In this document: positions 11,511-25,629 of the stretch, piece after piece
How the letters are laid out: the number at the start of each line of letters is the position of its first letter
Position numbering within the stretch: position 1 is the stretch's first letter
NCBI GenBank assembly: GCA_008694505.1
Contig: VZDJ01000006.1
Coordinates: 669,527 to 733,526 of the forward strand
Reading direction: 5' to 3'
DNA: 64,000 nt
From: Cyanoderma ruficeps
Taxonomy: Eukaryota; Chordata; Aves; Passeriformes; Timaliidae
The notes under the pieces: generated by a model
What the model saw: only the letters and a program-made list of their open reading frames with translations
The model's database searches: none
What the model was told of the DNA's origin: nothing
Position numbers and translations under genes: made by a program

Positions 11511-13852
11511 GTAAGATGTATTTTTATGTTTCTAACTTGTACAATTTCGTGCAGTATTCTAATTAATTTATAGGAATAGTTGAAAATAAGAAACTGTGAT
11601 TAATTACTTATATATCAGGGGATAACAGCTGAAAAAAGTCTATGCAAATGATGTAGATGGTAGTTAGGAGTGCTTACTTAAGCCTACCAGCAAGATGCCA
11701 TCTTTTTAGAAATTCTTAAAGATTGACTGCAGTGTTTATACTGGAGCTCATGATCTTTCCTTCAGCTTATAGACTATAGCAAGTATGTTGCTTCTGTGGT
11801 AGTCATTGTTATAAAATTCTACCAGGAACAAATTTGGTTTGAACTGCCCAACTGCCTTGAAAGTGATTGTAGAGGAGGGCCAAGCCAGATGTATAGTTAA
11901 TAATATGGGTGGGAGGATTAACAGGATTATGTAAACTTGGTTTCACTGTAAGGAGTCTCCCCTTAAAAATACTATTCTTTCCTAAAAGATAATTCTTTTC
12001 ATTGTTACAGAGTACGTGCAAAGTGATGATATTTGTGAACAAATATTGAAGACTTTTAACCTTCCTTTCCGGTTTGTAACCACCATGATGCCTCTGTCTT
12101 AGCTTAAAAAAAAGGGTGGTTACCTTTTTTAATAACTGTTCTTCATTTAGGTGTGAAACACTCCTCTTTAATTCATTTTGTTGCCTATTGTGAAATCAGT
12201 GTTCATCTTGATTTCAGTGCACAGGAAGTGAGGGAGAATTGAGGATTCTACACTTTACATGGTGCAGACGTCATTAGCTTAGGTTTTTTGGTTCAGGTGC
12301 TGGTATTGAAATAAAACTTTGTAGTACTCCCTGTACAGTCCTTTTAATTTTGTATATAAGATTACAGCATAAGGATACAGTTAAATGTGTGCTCTAATTA
12401 AGGTCGGCTTTTTAGAATCACAAGATATAATGATTAACAGAAGAAATTTATGATGGAACAAAAACTTATTGAAACCACTCATCTTTGCTCTGCTGGGAGT
12501 AAAAACTTGTAAAAAATACTTTTTTCAACACAGATATTTTTGTGAGTTCTGAATGTATTGGAAAATTATTCTGTTATAATAACTTTGGTACACGTATGGT
12601 GATACTGATTTCGGGTGTAGAGCTTACTGTGACAACCTCTGAAACAAAACGTCCTCAATAATCCTAATTTTGCAGGTGAATTAGTTTTTTAAACTTGAAA
12701 AAATACAGATTAATATTGCTAAAGATTTTTTTCCTTTTAGTCATTGTAATTGATGTAGATTCTCTTAGATATAGCATTGCTGTAGTTGATCACACTTCAT
12801 GGAGTATTTTCTGGAACTTTTTCACACATGATATTCTCAGAAAATACAAGATTTAGTAAGATTTAATGCCTTCTCTTGTCTGTTTTTTGCTCAGAACAAA
12901 TGCACTGAAAAAATCCTATCACACCACTCTTTTTTATGGAGCAAACATAACTTGAGATCTTATCCAGGAGAAGTGAACTTATACATTTTTCTCTGCATAT
13001 TTGGCTACCCAAAATTCATCAGTGTTTTTTGAGCAGCCACCATGCTTCAGATCCTGGCAAGCTAGCAAATTTATCAGAGATAAAAAATGAAATAGGAAAT
13101 AATGGTGAGGATACATTATGAAGAAAAACTAAAAGTTAAAGGAAATTAGAAGGGTGTTCCAAGTATGTGTCACTAAATGTTATTAAAAGTAGTGTCACAA
13201 GACTACTTCTTCGTCTGCCATTCACTTTTCCATTGATTTCTCCCACTCTTGGAAGCAGGTAAAGACAAGGTTGGGTGGCTTGTACTTTCCCACAGCAACT
13301 TCTTGGTTAATTTTCCCTCCTCTTATAAGTGTATGCTTACTTGTGATTTATACCTGCTTTTGTCTGAATGACAAATAATATATATAAAAGAAGTTAAAAT
13401 AATATGGAAAACCAGTGTTGAAAGGAAATGCACACAATTCTATAAATTGTTTTGCCTTATGTCAGAATATATTTTTTCATGAAACTTGAAAATTTTCAGT
13501 GTAGGTTGTAACAAGCATGGCAAGTCCTGTGTGAAGAAGAGCATCATCACTGAACTCTATACATTCCCTTTCCTTGTAATTTCTCCAGTCTTCAGTTGAG
13601 CTATGCTGTGTGTTGGTGCACTGGAATCAACAGCAGCCTGGTCTTAAGAGACTCTAGTCAACCTAAGCCTGTAGAGGAAAGGCTTCAGGTGTTGCATTGT
13701 TTTTTTGAATAATATATTGTCTTATTTTTCCCTTTTTAGCCAGTTTCAACAAGAGTTTAAGTAGAAACAGCAAATTGAAAATTTGAAGCATCTTCATTGC
13801 CATCTATGCCTTCAGTGCTATGTTATACACTAGAATTTTTTTTCCTCTCTAG
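11511..13852 (+). other. FER: FER intron, 2342 bp, phase 2
   Basis: GT (gtaaga) to AG (tttcctctctag) intron splitting a Leu codon after its second base. I see AT-rich sequence only and no recognisable repeat or RNA gene. Confidence 0.93.
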
Positions 13853-13990
13853 AAAAGGGATCTTGGATGAGTACAGCGAGATCACCAGTCTTGTAACAGA
13901 GGAGATTGTGAATGTCCATAAAGACATCCAGACCTCAGTGGAACAGATAGACCCCAACTCGGAGTATAACGACTTCATAGATACTCACAG
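13853..13990 (+). CDS. FER: FER exon: end of F-BAR domain
   Basis: A 138-bp exon completing the split Leu codon and encoding [20 protein letters not shown], then [20 protein letters not shown] and FIDTH. It corresponds to about residues 223-269 of human FER; differences such as KGILDEYSE for KGIFDEYSQ are conservative. It forms the final F-BAR helix and the start of the extension toward the coiled coils. The acceptor is tttcctctctag and the donor gtaagc. It ends with two bases of an Arg codon, so the frame is fixed by both neighbours. Confidence 0.97.
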
Positions 13991-14817
13991 GTAAGCATTT
14001 TCCTCTAGTGTTTCTTCTTGGGAAAACCCTGCATTAAACTGCATCTGCTTAAGTGTTCAGAGGAATTTTCTTCTGTTTGGTTCCTTTTACATTGTTACCT
14101 GTAAAACTTCATCCTAATTTGAAAATTGTTCTACTTTTCACATCCAGAAAGCTGGCTGAACAGTCTGTTTAACTGGCTCTAGAAAAACAAATTTTCAGTT
14201 ACATGGGAAGAGCCATAACTTTCGTACTGACAGCAGACTACACATTACAGTCTAGACTGAATGTGACCCAATTTACTGTTTATTTGGATGCAGTTTGCAT
14301 TCTGGGCTATAACTTGTTCTAGTTTGAAGTCAACTCTAGGTACCTTTGTACTCTGAATTAGGGCAGCTTGAGACTTCAGAGCATGCAGATAATGCAAGAA
14401 AGTTCTTACTTCAAAAGTATATTTCCCATTTTTGGAACTATAACTGTTTTAGTGTATGAAGAAATAGCTCTAAGACTTCTTGCATTATCTTTCTGTGTTG
14501 TGTATGAATTAATGGTCGTCATGTGCAGGTTTATGATAGAAGCAGATAAGAGTCACCCATTCACATTTTTAGTCTTTAAGAACCTTTATTGTGCTGTGAA
14601 CTTGATTCAAAGAATTGTAGTGTGTTTTATTATCTCATGAGAGTTTAGAATTATGTTTTTTTCACAGGAAAAAGAATATGTATCTATCCTTTTATTTCAT
14701 ATATAATTTTAACTGTAATCTTGTTAATAAAATGCTTCAAAACCTAATGATTTGCTCTATAATCTACTCAAAGATACATGTTGATTTCGAAATTATAACA
14801 ATTATTTACTAAACCAG
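13991..14817 (+). other. FER: FER intron, 827 bp, phase 2
   Basis: A short GT-AG intron (gtaagc to aaaccag) splitting an Arg codon. A 90-codon open frame at 14368-14640 is chance-level in AT-rich DNA. Nothing else was seen. Confidence 0.93.
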
Positions 14818-14937
14818 GTCATCAGAAGTTGTTGAACAAGAAATAGAATTTGATACGTCTTTACTAGAAGAAAATGAAAACCTTCAAGCTAATGAGATCA
14901 TGTGGAATAATTTAACAGCAGAAAGTTTGCAAGTCAT
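14818..14937 (+). CDS. FER: FER exon: acidic extension after the F-BAR domain
   Basis: A 120-bp exon. After one base of the split Arg codon it encodes [20 protein letters not shown] and [19 protein letters not shown], then two bases of a Met codon. Human FER (about residues 270-309) has [20 protein letters not shown], so the first five residues have diverged while the rest is nearly identical. This segment links the F-BAR domain to the coiled coils and belongs to the FX (F-BAR extension) region, which in FER is reported to bind phosphatidic acid. The donor is gtaagt. Confidence 0.96.
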
Positions 14938-17900
14938 GTAAGTCTCTTTACAAATCTTCTGTCCTTTGGAAATGCTATTCTATGTTATATCTGTGTTCAC
15001 TCAGATCCTTGCATGGCTGTGTCTTCATTTTTAAGGTCCACTTTCTTCTAAGTCTGGTGTTTTCAGTCTACAGACTCTTTCCCATGCTGGTTGTATTGTT
15101 CTTTGCACAAATTCCTTCTCCTTAGTCTCCTCAAAAACTTGCCATTATTTTTAATGTATGTTATTTTCTATGGAAGTTAATAAAATGCCTCATATCTACC
15201 ATGAGTCCTTCTTGGTAACGTGCTGGTTCATTTTCCCAAAAGTGTTTCCACATTCAATACCCTAGGAAAAACAGCAAAATATTTTGCTGAAACCACTGAA
15301 TAGAGTTATGTGGTCAGTGGTTTAAATCACCATGTAGAAAATTTTCATGAATAAATTTATTTCTCTTGCTTTTTAAGTGTTTGCTTTTGTTTTCTAAAGG
15401 AGATTATTTTTCATTAGTGTAACCTTTAGAATACATTAACTTAGTAACACGGCTGTAGCTGTTGTATAGCATTTCACAGAGCTTTTAGCTATTCAGGGTG
15501 ATGAACTACATCTCTATGTGTTTTGTTAATATATTACCTAGTTAAACATTTTCATTACTTTTATCAAGTTCACCTTTAATCATTTGTTATGGGGAAAAAT
15601 TGACTGCTGAGATTATTCTGTTTGAATATTATCAGCCTCAACTTTTGACATAAAACGGTCCTGCATAGTCACTTGTAAGACTGCAGCTGTTAATCGTGCA
15701 TTAAAAATGGGAAATTCAGAATTTCATTAGTTGATGACGTTTTTGCTGTGTCCACTGTATTTCAGTTCATGTTTGACTTATTTGAAGTATTTTCTCCTTA
15801 GAAAGTATAACTGATGATGATCGGTGATATATTATGGGAATTTTTACATTTGTTTTTGTTTTTGTTTTTTCATTTCATTTGCTTATTTAAACTATGATCC
15901 TTATTTCATGTAGACTTTTCTGAAAACCAAAATCAGAGTGAAGTATTTCAAATGTAAACATATTGCAGTGTTTTCTGCAGGTTACTCTAATCTTTGTGTT
16001 TTCTCAACATGACAGAAACTCTGCATTTTATTAATTCCTTTTTAAGGCTGTTAATCATCCTCCCTTTTTTTGATTACTTTTTGTAAATCTATTCCATTCA
16101 TAAGTATTGATTGTTTTTTTAAATGTGAAATATCTGCCTCTTTAGTTGTGAAGCAGCTGTATCTTATGAAAGGATTAAGCCCCCCAATTCCTTTAAATAT
16201 ATTTCTCTGTTTAATATATTCTGCATCATTACTATATTGAGATTATTCCTGCTTAAAATCTGTAGGTGTTGTACATCTTGGTGTACTTCAACACAGTAAC
16301 AAGAAAAATATAGGTATTGAGACTCCCTTTTCAATAGAATATTAAAATTTTTGAAAGATTCTGCCTTCCACAGCTTAAAAAGAAAAATTCTTGTTTAGCT
16401 TGCCTTTTGTATCCAACTGTGTAGAAATGAGACAGCAGCATATCTAAATAAAAGAGATTAAGTGTTGCTTTCCTAATAAACATTTCTGATGAAATATATA
16501 ATTGTGTTATAAATGTATGTCTTTGTGTTTACCTACATATATACATTTTCAGTACAATTTTCATTGTGTTCGGTTGCAAATTGTACATTCATCTACTTGA
16601 AATGGTTTTGCAAATTTGAGTGAGAAATTTTATGGTGTGGCATTGTTTCTGGAACAGGAATCAAGTAGCTCTCTTAAGTGTTGCTGTCTTTAAGGTGTTC
16701 ACTTTCTGCTATAGAGTTAGGATTCTGAGAAAAACAGTTAAACCATATTAAGTCAGACCAAAGAGACACTCAACTTTTTTCATTCCTATCTTAGACCACA
16801 GGGAAAAGTCTTGAGAGGAAGGGAAAACAGGATGATCATATAAGGCTATTTCCTCAGCCTCCCGTAATTTTCACCTCTGAAATATTTTGAGACATATGTC
16901 TTTAATGGCTGTGGAGATAGTTTATAATATCCTCGGAAGTATTTTTCTTCCATGATCTTTTTTAATCAGGTTCTATGTCTAAAAGTATCTGTTGTCCATA
17001 AAATTTTTGGTCAAGGACTTCAAGAAATTAACTTCCTATTTTGTGAACCTGCTGCTGTCTTTTTTAATTTTATGGCTCTTAAGCCTTTGTTTGGAAGAGA
17101 AGAGGAACAATCTATTCCTTTCTGCCTATGATAATTTAAATTTCTGTTCAACGTCTGCTCTGTGATCTCTTTATCAGAGTGATCTTTCAGCTTTAGTCTG
17201 TCCTTTCCCAAAGCTTACTCTGGGCTTATCCATCTGGTTCTCTTTATTTTAATATTTTCAAGGTTGCTATATTGGTTTTGAGATGAATGACTAGAATTTC
17301 ACAGGTAATGCAGATACACAGTTCAGAGGGAGGCCTTCCAAGGTTTCCTGTGTTCTTACTCTGCTTTGGTTTTAGCAAATCCTAGAGAAGCATTCGATTT
17401 GATTTTCTGACCCCAGCAGCTCATCAACTCAGTGTTTACAGGGAATCATCTACTGTATCTCCAAGATTTAATTTCTGAGTGGTAATGGCCATTTTAGAAC
17501 CACGGTCCATTCTCTACATAAATAAAGCTTTGTATTATTTTTTTCCCCCACTGTATAAATAAAACTCCCCCACTATATATTTGCCTATTTCCATAAGTGT
17601 TGAAATGAAAGCCCAGGTGTAGAATGCCATAAGGTCCAGAATAAGCCTTTTTTATTCTTCCTGTTCAGAGCCTTCATCCTACCTCAAATAACATTATATG
17701 ATCAGCATTCTTTATCACTTTTAAAACTATCCTTTTATTTGAATTATTATGAACATATTAGGCAGTGCAGATTATTTATGAAGCTCCACTGTCCCCTGGG
17801 ACTGTAAAAACTGTTTAAATCCTGTTTGTCCTTTCGTTTTTTAATGCAGGTGAGAACGCTTCATTTTTTGTTACAGTTCTGGGTAACTGTCTTTACTCGT

Positions 17901-20726
17901 AGGTCTTGTTGACTGTGTCTTACATACATTGTTATAGTCTTGCCTTAAAGCCACTGCAGGGAAAAAAAAAACAAACCAAAACAAAAACAAAAACTCCACA
18001 GGTATTTCTGTCAACTGTGTATGACGAGAAATTTGCAAGTAATTGAAGTGTACTATATCATTTATTCATAGTTGATGACTTTTGAAAAGTCAGCTCTGGA
18101 CATGATGAAACAATAGAAATCTGACTTCTGATTTTCAGTGTTAAAATCATGGCCTTGGAGCTTTAAAATGCTACATTATGTTTCTGCAGAGGGAGAACTG
18201 CCTTCAGTATCTACCAAATAAAATAAGTGTACATGGTGGATTTATTTCTCAAACATTTAAAACATTCTGAGACATGTATTGTTTTATAATCAATTATATT
18301 TGGTTGAATCAGCTGTTTTATTGAGTATGCAATGAAAAAATGACAGCTTTGCATACATAACTGTTTACCAGTTTTAACAATGTATGTTTTAAGGGAGCAT
18401 GATGAGAAAACTGGTTTTTACATATTAAGGTAAGCTTACATTTATGAGTAAAATTTTGACAAAGGGAGGTAGTTAAGAGTCAGTGTTGACTAGCTAACCT
18501 TTCTAAGGAATGAGTTATGGTGTCTCCTGATAAATATTCATAGCTGTCCCTGGATGATACTGAGAAATTCTGAAGTGTAGTGGAATAAGGTTTATGCTTT
18601 GAAGAGACATGCATTAAAAGCTGAGAGGAGGCAAGCAGAATAAGCTAAAGGTTGATCAATGAGTATAGAAATATCCAATTCTTCTGAAATATAAGTTCTG
18701 TAAGATCAAGCATTTATTTTAATTGATAGTTGCAGCAGAACAGAGCTTATAACTAAAGAACTATGAAAGGAAACTTTCCAGGTAGGGGTACTGTGTGAAA
18801 ACCCTTTTGTAAACTGATTGTATCCAAAAGGCAAATATGACACCACAAGAAAATTCCTTTGGCAAGCTACAGCCAAGGTGATACAAGATGCAGAGTTGTC
18901 AGCTGTATCCAGTTTGAATGAAAGTTATTATTCAAACAAAAAATAGATGTTGAGTCCAAAGGAAGCAAGTGATTTTGATGTGCATGATAGCTTTTTATTT
19001 TTTCTCCATTTCTCTAAGATAAATAAAAATGTCCTGAAGTATCTCAGAAGTTTCAGGAAGAACTACATCAGCTTAATGTTTTAATCTGTTGCTGCCATAT
19101 AAAATATAAAATCTAATATTTTTGAAGTGGTGAAATAATGAAGATGTCGTATCTGCGTGTATATACTCATTCCTTCTAAGATGGAGTGTTATGCATTTGG
19201 TTTTAATTTCATGACTTGATCATTAGATAAAACATCTGCTTCCTGTAAATCAGTTGTTAAGCAAATACAATGTTGATTAAAATTTTGTTTAGAAAACTGA
19301 TCAAAAAGCAGTTAAAATTTTTAATTACTTTCTTTAGCAAGGTATTAAAATATAAAAGTTAGTTGGTAATAAGTTGGAGACCCAGTATAAGAAAACATAG
19401 AGAAGTTCAGCATAGAGATTTTGACAGCCTAAAACTAATAAAAATGTGTATAAAAAGTGGAGCTGTGAGCATGTTACTTTGAGGGAAATATTTTGCGTAT
19501 TTACCTTACCTAAAAATAAACACCCGTAGAAGGTTTGTCTTTTGGGAAATAAATTTTGGTCATTCACTCTATGGCTATTTTTGGTAATTTTAGTTTCCTA
19601 GAATAAAATGCACGACTGAGTACAGATCGTATATAATCAACATGGCATAAAATATATTGGGAGGAGAGGACTGATTCAGTATTTAGAATCAAAAAATTCA
19701 TTTTAGTATATACAGATGTGTGGAATGTGCCTCCTAGATAATTAGAGAGTTGCATATGTCAGTCCCTGTTCTGGAATGGTTTTGGGCTGTAGATCTGTGC
19801 AGTGGTAATTATTACATATATTTTGCTTTTCTGTCCACTCTTTACTTCAGTGATTTTATTGAAATTGGGCTTGAAAATAAAAATAATAGTAAAATGGTAA
19901 ATAAAGTGAGATAGTTAAACATGTGTAGATAAATGACAAAAAGGAAACAAGATATACGTGCTTATTTATTTTTAGGAGATTGTTCTGACTTAACAATTTC
20001 TTGATTGATAATGTATTTTAGAAGTCATTGTTATGTAAGACATTTACATGCATTGTTCAGAATGTAGATGTTGTTGTACATTCATGATTTTTTTGTTATT
20101 GGAATATTTACCAGGATAATTATAAAGTGTCGGTAATGGTTTTAAAGTGTGATGTCCATTCTCTGTTAGTATTGAGTGGTTTTGTACAGTTTATCGTTAC
20201 ATCAAGTTAACTGTTACCAGAGATTGTAAAATAAAAAGGATAATTTTGAAGAAAGATACAATTGCTATTACAACAGAAAGTGCTCATTTGTACTTTTGCT
20301 ATTTCTAGAAGTAAATACAACCCAGCTACTGATTCTGTGTATTTATTTGACAGATGATTTTTGAGTTGGAAGGCTTTTGTCTTTCTTAAAGCATCTCATA
20401 AATTAGCAATATATTAGGAAGGCATTAATACGTGGAACTCATCACATATTCTGGAAGAAATATTTTCCTGATAGGAGAACCTGCAGGCAGATCATTCTGT
20501 AACCGTGTATGTATACAGAGGCTCATACAAAATCTCTGGTAATGCAGATTAACAATGTAAAGGTCTAGCCACACAAAAAAACCCCTGAAACAAACTATCA
20601 TCAAGCACTGAGTAACATAATCTAAAAAATAATGCTCTTTTACATCCTCAGGAAAAAGATTACAATGTTCCCATATATGTACCATTCATGCATTCACAGC
20701 TTGGGTTTCTGAAATCTGTTTTACAG
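14938..20726 (+). other. FER: FER intron, 5789 bp, phase 2
   Basis: GT-AG intron (gtaagt to gttttacag) splitting a Met codon. It is AT-rich throughout. The only feature I can point to is an A-rich low-complexity stretch at about 17959-17996. No LTR or CR1 fragment was recognised. Confidence 0.92.
17959..17996 (+). repeat. A-rich (CAAAA)n-like low-complexity tract
   Basis: A run of A with interspersed C (aaaaaaaaaacaaaccaaaa and similar units). It is a simple sequence, possibly an expanded poly(A), with no recognisable retroposon in front of it. Confidence 0.6.
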
Positions 20727-20849
20727 GTTAAAAACAGTAATAGAAGAACTGATGCAGACGCAGCAAACCCTTTTGAGCAAAGAAAAACTTGTTTTGGAAC
20801 TAGAGAAAAAAATAGAAGAGTCATCTAAGACATGTGAGAAGAAATCTGA
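20727..20849 (+). CDS. FER: FER exon: central coiled coil
   Basis: A 123-bp exon. After completing a Met codon it encodes [20 protein letters not shown] and [20 protein letters not shown], then two bases of an Asp codon. Leu, Ile and Val fall at heptad-like spacing, giving an amphipathic coiled coil used for FER oligomerisation. It matches human FER at about residues 310-350 (human [20 protein letters not shown]), with substitutions mostly at solvent-type positions. The acceptor is gttttacag and the donor gtaagt. Confidence 0.96.
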
Positions 20850-23800
20850 GTAAGTTGAAATTAAATTTCAAAATACAATAATTTGAGGGGGAAAAATGTC
20901 TATAATGCAATTCCTAAAACTTAAACAAGAAAAAGCCTTCACTAATCTTGTTCTGCTTTTGTGTTTAGCAATTACTGTAAAAAATGATCATAAGTTAGTT
21001 TTTCATCTCTAAAATAACCCGTGCCCACTGCAGACCCTAACTTACTCAAGAATTGAGCAGCTCTGTAAGTTTAATATAATTGTTGTAGTTCGGCACGGCT
21101 CAAGAACTGAACCATTCATTAATTCAACTTGATCAAAGAAGATGAGAAGTTCATTTGCCTCTCTGTTTGACAGAATTCCTTGTGTTGGTGTAATTCTGTG
21201 AAAGGCTTTCAGAGTCATGTGCAAAGCTCTTTCTTATGCACGAATATGTTTGCACCTTGTCAGGTTAAGCTCATTCTTCTTGGCATTTCCTTTACAAAAG
21301 TGTAAATGTAAAAAATGTAAATCTCATACCCTGTAGGACTGCATAGTAAATTTAGCGATTATTAAGTGTTCTAGTGCACCATAAATAAAACATTATTGTG
21401 AGAATCATTCTTGGGCAACATCTTTAGGTTTTTCTTCTACCTTTGGTTAGAAAAAAAAATTCATGTACTCTTCAAAACTGATGCCAGTAAAACAGATAAA
21501 TAGACCTTTTGTTGGTAATGGTATTCTTCTGATTCTTGTTGTAATCAATCTTAATTTTACTAACTTGGTCATAAATATTCATTTACAGTACTGGTAGTGA
21601 ATTGAAATGCAAGTCCTTCAGGTAATCCTTCATTTACTGAAGTAGTTTCGATAATCCTTGCTGACAGAACCTTGTCACATGAAACATTGTATAGTATTTA
21701 ATTCACATCCAAAACTTTCTTTATGTATCTGATATTAGTGTTTTGATTAGATATTTCATGTTCTTTCTTTGGTAAAGTTCACATGCACCCAGAGTGTGTT
21801 TTCCAGTTTTGGTTCTTAACCTGTCTTCTTTGGTGCTTAAAGGATAAATTATATTTGACCTAGTTGAGTTCAATGGGGTGTTCTTTGGTTTTTTTCCCCC
21901 TCAGTATGGTTTTGTTACCAGTTATCACTCCTTGAAGATAGTTTAGACCATGGTTATATTTCATACTGTTTGAAGGCTTCTCTGACTGATTCTTTAGCAG
22001 GTGTTTGTGGTGTTGAGGAGGTGGTTTCAGTTCAAATTGCACCAGTACCTGTTTGTCTTATTAAAAGGCAGGGAATCTGGCTTAGATACCTAGTTGTACA
22101 GTGAAGGCTTCCCTGAAATCATCCTTGTTCTGATTTGTCGTTGATCATGCCTACCTCCAACAAACTGCCTTTTCACCTTTCAGCTGCAGTGCAGAGCAAG
22201 AAGAATATTTCAGCATGTAGTTACTGTCCCCAGAATATCTTGTCCAAATGTTGCATTGGGTTTAATTATGACTGCATAAGGTCATACATTATGGCCATGT
22301 CTTGGTACTTTTATCCTAGCACTAATATCCCTTTCCCAAATGATATTACCTTCAACACAGAAAATGTTTTAATTGTATTTTATTTGTATATGTATATGTC
22401 AAGCATGTCATCTGCATTTCCAACATGATAGCATATGGAATATTGTGTTTTGATTTAATTCAGCTTTTCCCCACTTTCTCATATGTTGCCCTGATCTGCA
22501 GGGATCTTTCACACAATATCTAACTCTGTGAAGTTGCTAGTAGCTATTACTAGCAACAAGGACCTCAAAGTTTGCAATTATGCAAGCCACAGGTAAATAA
22601 TTTTATAGATTCTAATCCCTCATTCATGACTGGAGTGGCAAGCACTGAAAGTTGGGTTTGGGGAACCAGATCAGATTCTAATCCATTTTGCCACAATTCA
22701 GAAAGAGAATAGCTTGTGAATGACTTTTCACTAGCAGAATATGTCTTGTTATCACTGTGTCCTGATGGGTTGAAACCATTCTGTGTTTGGGGATGCCACT
22801 CCAGCCAGTGTGTATTAACCAAAGGCTTGCTGATGGTTGAAGACTGTTATTTTCACATTGTGATGTCCTGTTTCTCTGATAAAGGAGACCAGATGAAAAC
22901 ACATTATCTTCAGGATAACTTCAGAATAATTGTTCATTTGCTTCTCTGATGCTTTTAAATATGTGCAAGCTTATGCCAAATCTTAGTTTCAGATTTGAGA
23001 GTTGTGTCTGCTGTCTCACACTTACATTTTGAATGAACAATCATTTTGCTGATGGTGTGGAGTTTTCCTCATTATTGACTTGATATAATGCTCACCTATA
23101 TGGATATGATTTGTGTCTTTGCCTGCCAAAGAGGATTTTATGACAGGTGGGGTTCTGTTACTTTGGAACCCATTTGAATACTCATTTGGCTGAGCATCAG
23201 TTTCTGAAGCATCAATCCCTGTATGAACAACTTTTGCTTTTCTTTTTTTCTTCAAGGGTAGGGCTTGCAGGAGGGCTTGTCTTCAAGGGATTAGCCTGAA
23301 GATACAGAGCAACACAATACTGTGATTTTTCTTCATATTGTCCTCATTCTTCATAGTTCTGGTCCATTTACCTCCTTCATCTGTTCTTGTAGACTGTGAG
23401 AACTCTGCATCTCCTGTAGTCACTGGGCTCTGGTTAAGCTTTTAACAATGCTTTTAAGGGTGTCTGTATTATACTGTGAGTGATTCTGTGTCCTAAGCAG
23501 CTTCTGTCTTTGGTTTTGGCTGTTTGTTGGGATAATGCAGTCACCTGCAGATGCTCTAAGTGCATGTCCTTCAATTTGATTTTATCATGACTGCCTTGAG
23601 TATTCACACGTATGAGTGGTATTCAGAGAGAGGATATAAAAATAAGCAGAAGATGGAAAGTTGCTTTTAGCTCCTCATAAAGATGAATTTATTTAGCTTC
23701 ATAAGACAGTTATAAAGCAGTCCAGAAATACTTACAGTGCAGAGGAAAAATCAGATGTCTCTTAGGTGATGCCATATGAGTTTATACTGGATGTGAGGTG

Positions 23801-24157
23801 AATTTAATATTGCAAATTATTATGGCAACAACTACACTGATTGGAGTGTATTTCTCATCACTTGAACTTGTTATCTAAGATTTACTTATTCTCTAAGGTA
23901 GGGGGAACCCAGTGTTTATAAATTCAGTTAAAAGTGGATGAGGAGTTTCACTTATATTTATTAAACGTGATTTTTGTGATAGAGGGAATGAGTGTTTGCT
24001 TGCATGATCTTGTTGCTTTGAAAATTTTCTAGAATTGCTTCACCTTTGAATAAATGATTATGTTGAGAAATTGTCATGCTTTTTCCTCCTAGCTTTTATG
24101 AAGCAAATAGACTATTTTGACTCAAGTACATTTCTAAATTGTTTTTTTTCTTTGCAG
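20850..24157 (+). other. FER: FER intron, 3308 bp, phase 2
   Basis: GT-AG intron (gtaagt to tctttgcag) splitting an Asp codon. No repeat was recognised. The stretch 21860-23640 has several adjoining minus-strand open frames, discussed among the findings, which I do not call as a gene. Confidence 0.92.
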
Positions 24158-24347
24158 TATTGTACTCTTGCTGAGCCAAAAGCAAGCGCTTGAAGAACTT
24201 AAGCAAACAGTCCAGCAGTTAAGATGCTCTGAGGCAAAATTTGCAGCCCAGAAAGAACTACTGGAACAAAAGGTTCAAGAGAATGATGGGAAAGAGCCAC
24301 CACCTGTAGTGAATTATGAAGAAGATGCCAGATCAGTGACTTCTATG
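24158..24347 (+). CDS. FER: FER exon: second coiled coil and linker
   Basis: A 190-bp exon that completes Asp and then encodes [60 protein letters not shown] and TSM, ending on a codon boundary. The first 40 residues form a heptad-rich coiled coil. The [14 protein letters not shown] part is the conserved linker before the SH2 domain; its Tyr sits in an acidic context. It matches human FER at about residues 351-414 with very few changes. The change from phase 2 to phase 0 introns here agrees with a boundary between the F-BAR/coil module and the SH2-kinase module. Confidence 0.97.
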
Positions 24348-24458
24348 GTAAGTTTTACATCTGTTTTACTGAATTGTGTAGCCCTGCCATTGTACATCAG
24401 ACCCAGGATCAGAGTATTAAGGTATACACTGAGATGATTTAAAGAGAATGGACTTCAC

Positions 24459-24507
24459 TTTGGATTTTTGGAGACTTGTTTGGATTTTTTGGAGACTTGT
24501 TTGGATA
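24459..24507 (+). repeat. Short tandem duplication, unit about 21 bp
   Basis: The unit ttggatttttggagacttgt occurs twice in direct succession (the second copy has one extra T), followed by the start of a third (ttggatac). It lies about 110 bp into the intron and is probably replication slippage. Confidence 0.8.
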
Positions 24508-25629
24508 CGAAGTTCAGTTGCATGATACTTTTTCTTTTTAAGAGGCAGTAACTCAGTAACTCATAACAATCTGTGTCTGGGGACTTGGATTAGTCTTCAT
24601 TACACTTGATGCTTAGATTTTCATTACACTGTTTTATAATGAAGTCTTAACCCTTACATAGATTTAGTAAATATGACTGGGTAGCTGTTGGTAATTTCCT
24701 TGGTTGTGCTGAAGAAAATAATTTACAGTTGTGGACAGAAAATTAACAGCAAAAGCTCATGGAATTGCTGCACGTCTTATGTAATTGAAAAATTAATTTT
24801 ATGTACTGTAATTACTCTTTTATTAAAAAGAAATGAACATTGGTTTCTTTGCAACTTATCTTTAAGTGTTTACAACTCTTAATAATTAAAAGGATGTTTT
24901 TTAATTCTGATGAGACCTTATATAATTTAAATAAGTACCTTACTTTGTTAAAATTGTGTGTGACTTCCTTTTCTCAGTTGTATGCAGCTATATGCAGAGT
25001 TTGTAGGCCACATAAAAAAGCAAACAAACAGTACCTGTTTACTAAAGGGACAAATGGGAGTGTTTGCCTTTGTGCATTAGTTTTGACATGTAGGAGATAT
25101 TTGTGACTTTTTTTCTTTGAGGTTTAGCCTGACATTCTTTTTGGCCCATGGGGCAGTAGCTCTGTGAAATGATAATTAAATGGTTGTTTCTTGAGAGGAA
25201 AGCTTTTTTCTTCCTCTGTCTATTTGTGGAACTAGTTGATTCCCATTCTACAGTTATACTTTCTTGTCAGTATTCTCTTGCTTCCACTGCTGTTTAATAT
25301 TTACAAGGCACTGTGAGGTGGTTGTCATTTACACTGGTACAAAACATTATTTTACAAAGCTTGTATGCTTGTCATGACCTAGAATGAGTTTAAAAAGTAC
25401 AAAAAGATGAAGAAAGAGAAAAGAAGAATCAGGATAATGATTCCAAAAGAGGCTTGGAATCTTTTTGGGGCAGGCTCTCTTGTTGGTTACTTAATACCAT
25501 ATCCTGCAGTACTGCTAGTGATTAGTGTCTACTCAGGTTAGTTGAGATGATGAGTCTATAGCCATAAGAACGGTACTTTTCCCCTTCAGCTCAAGATTAC
25601 TGAAGTGTGCTTTCTGGTGTCTAAACCTC

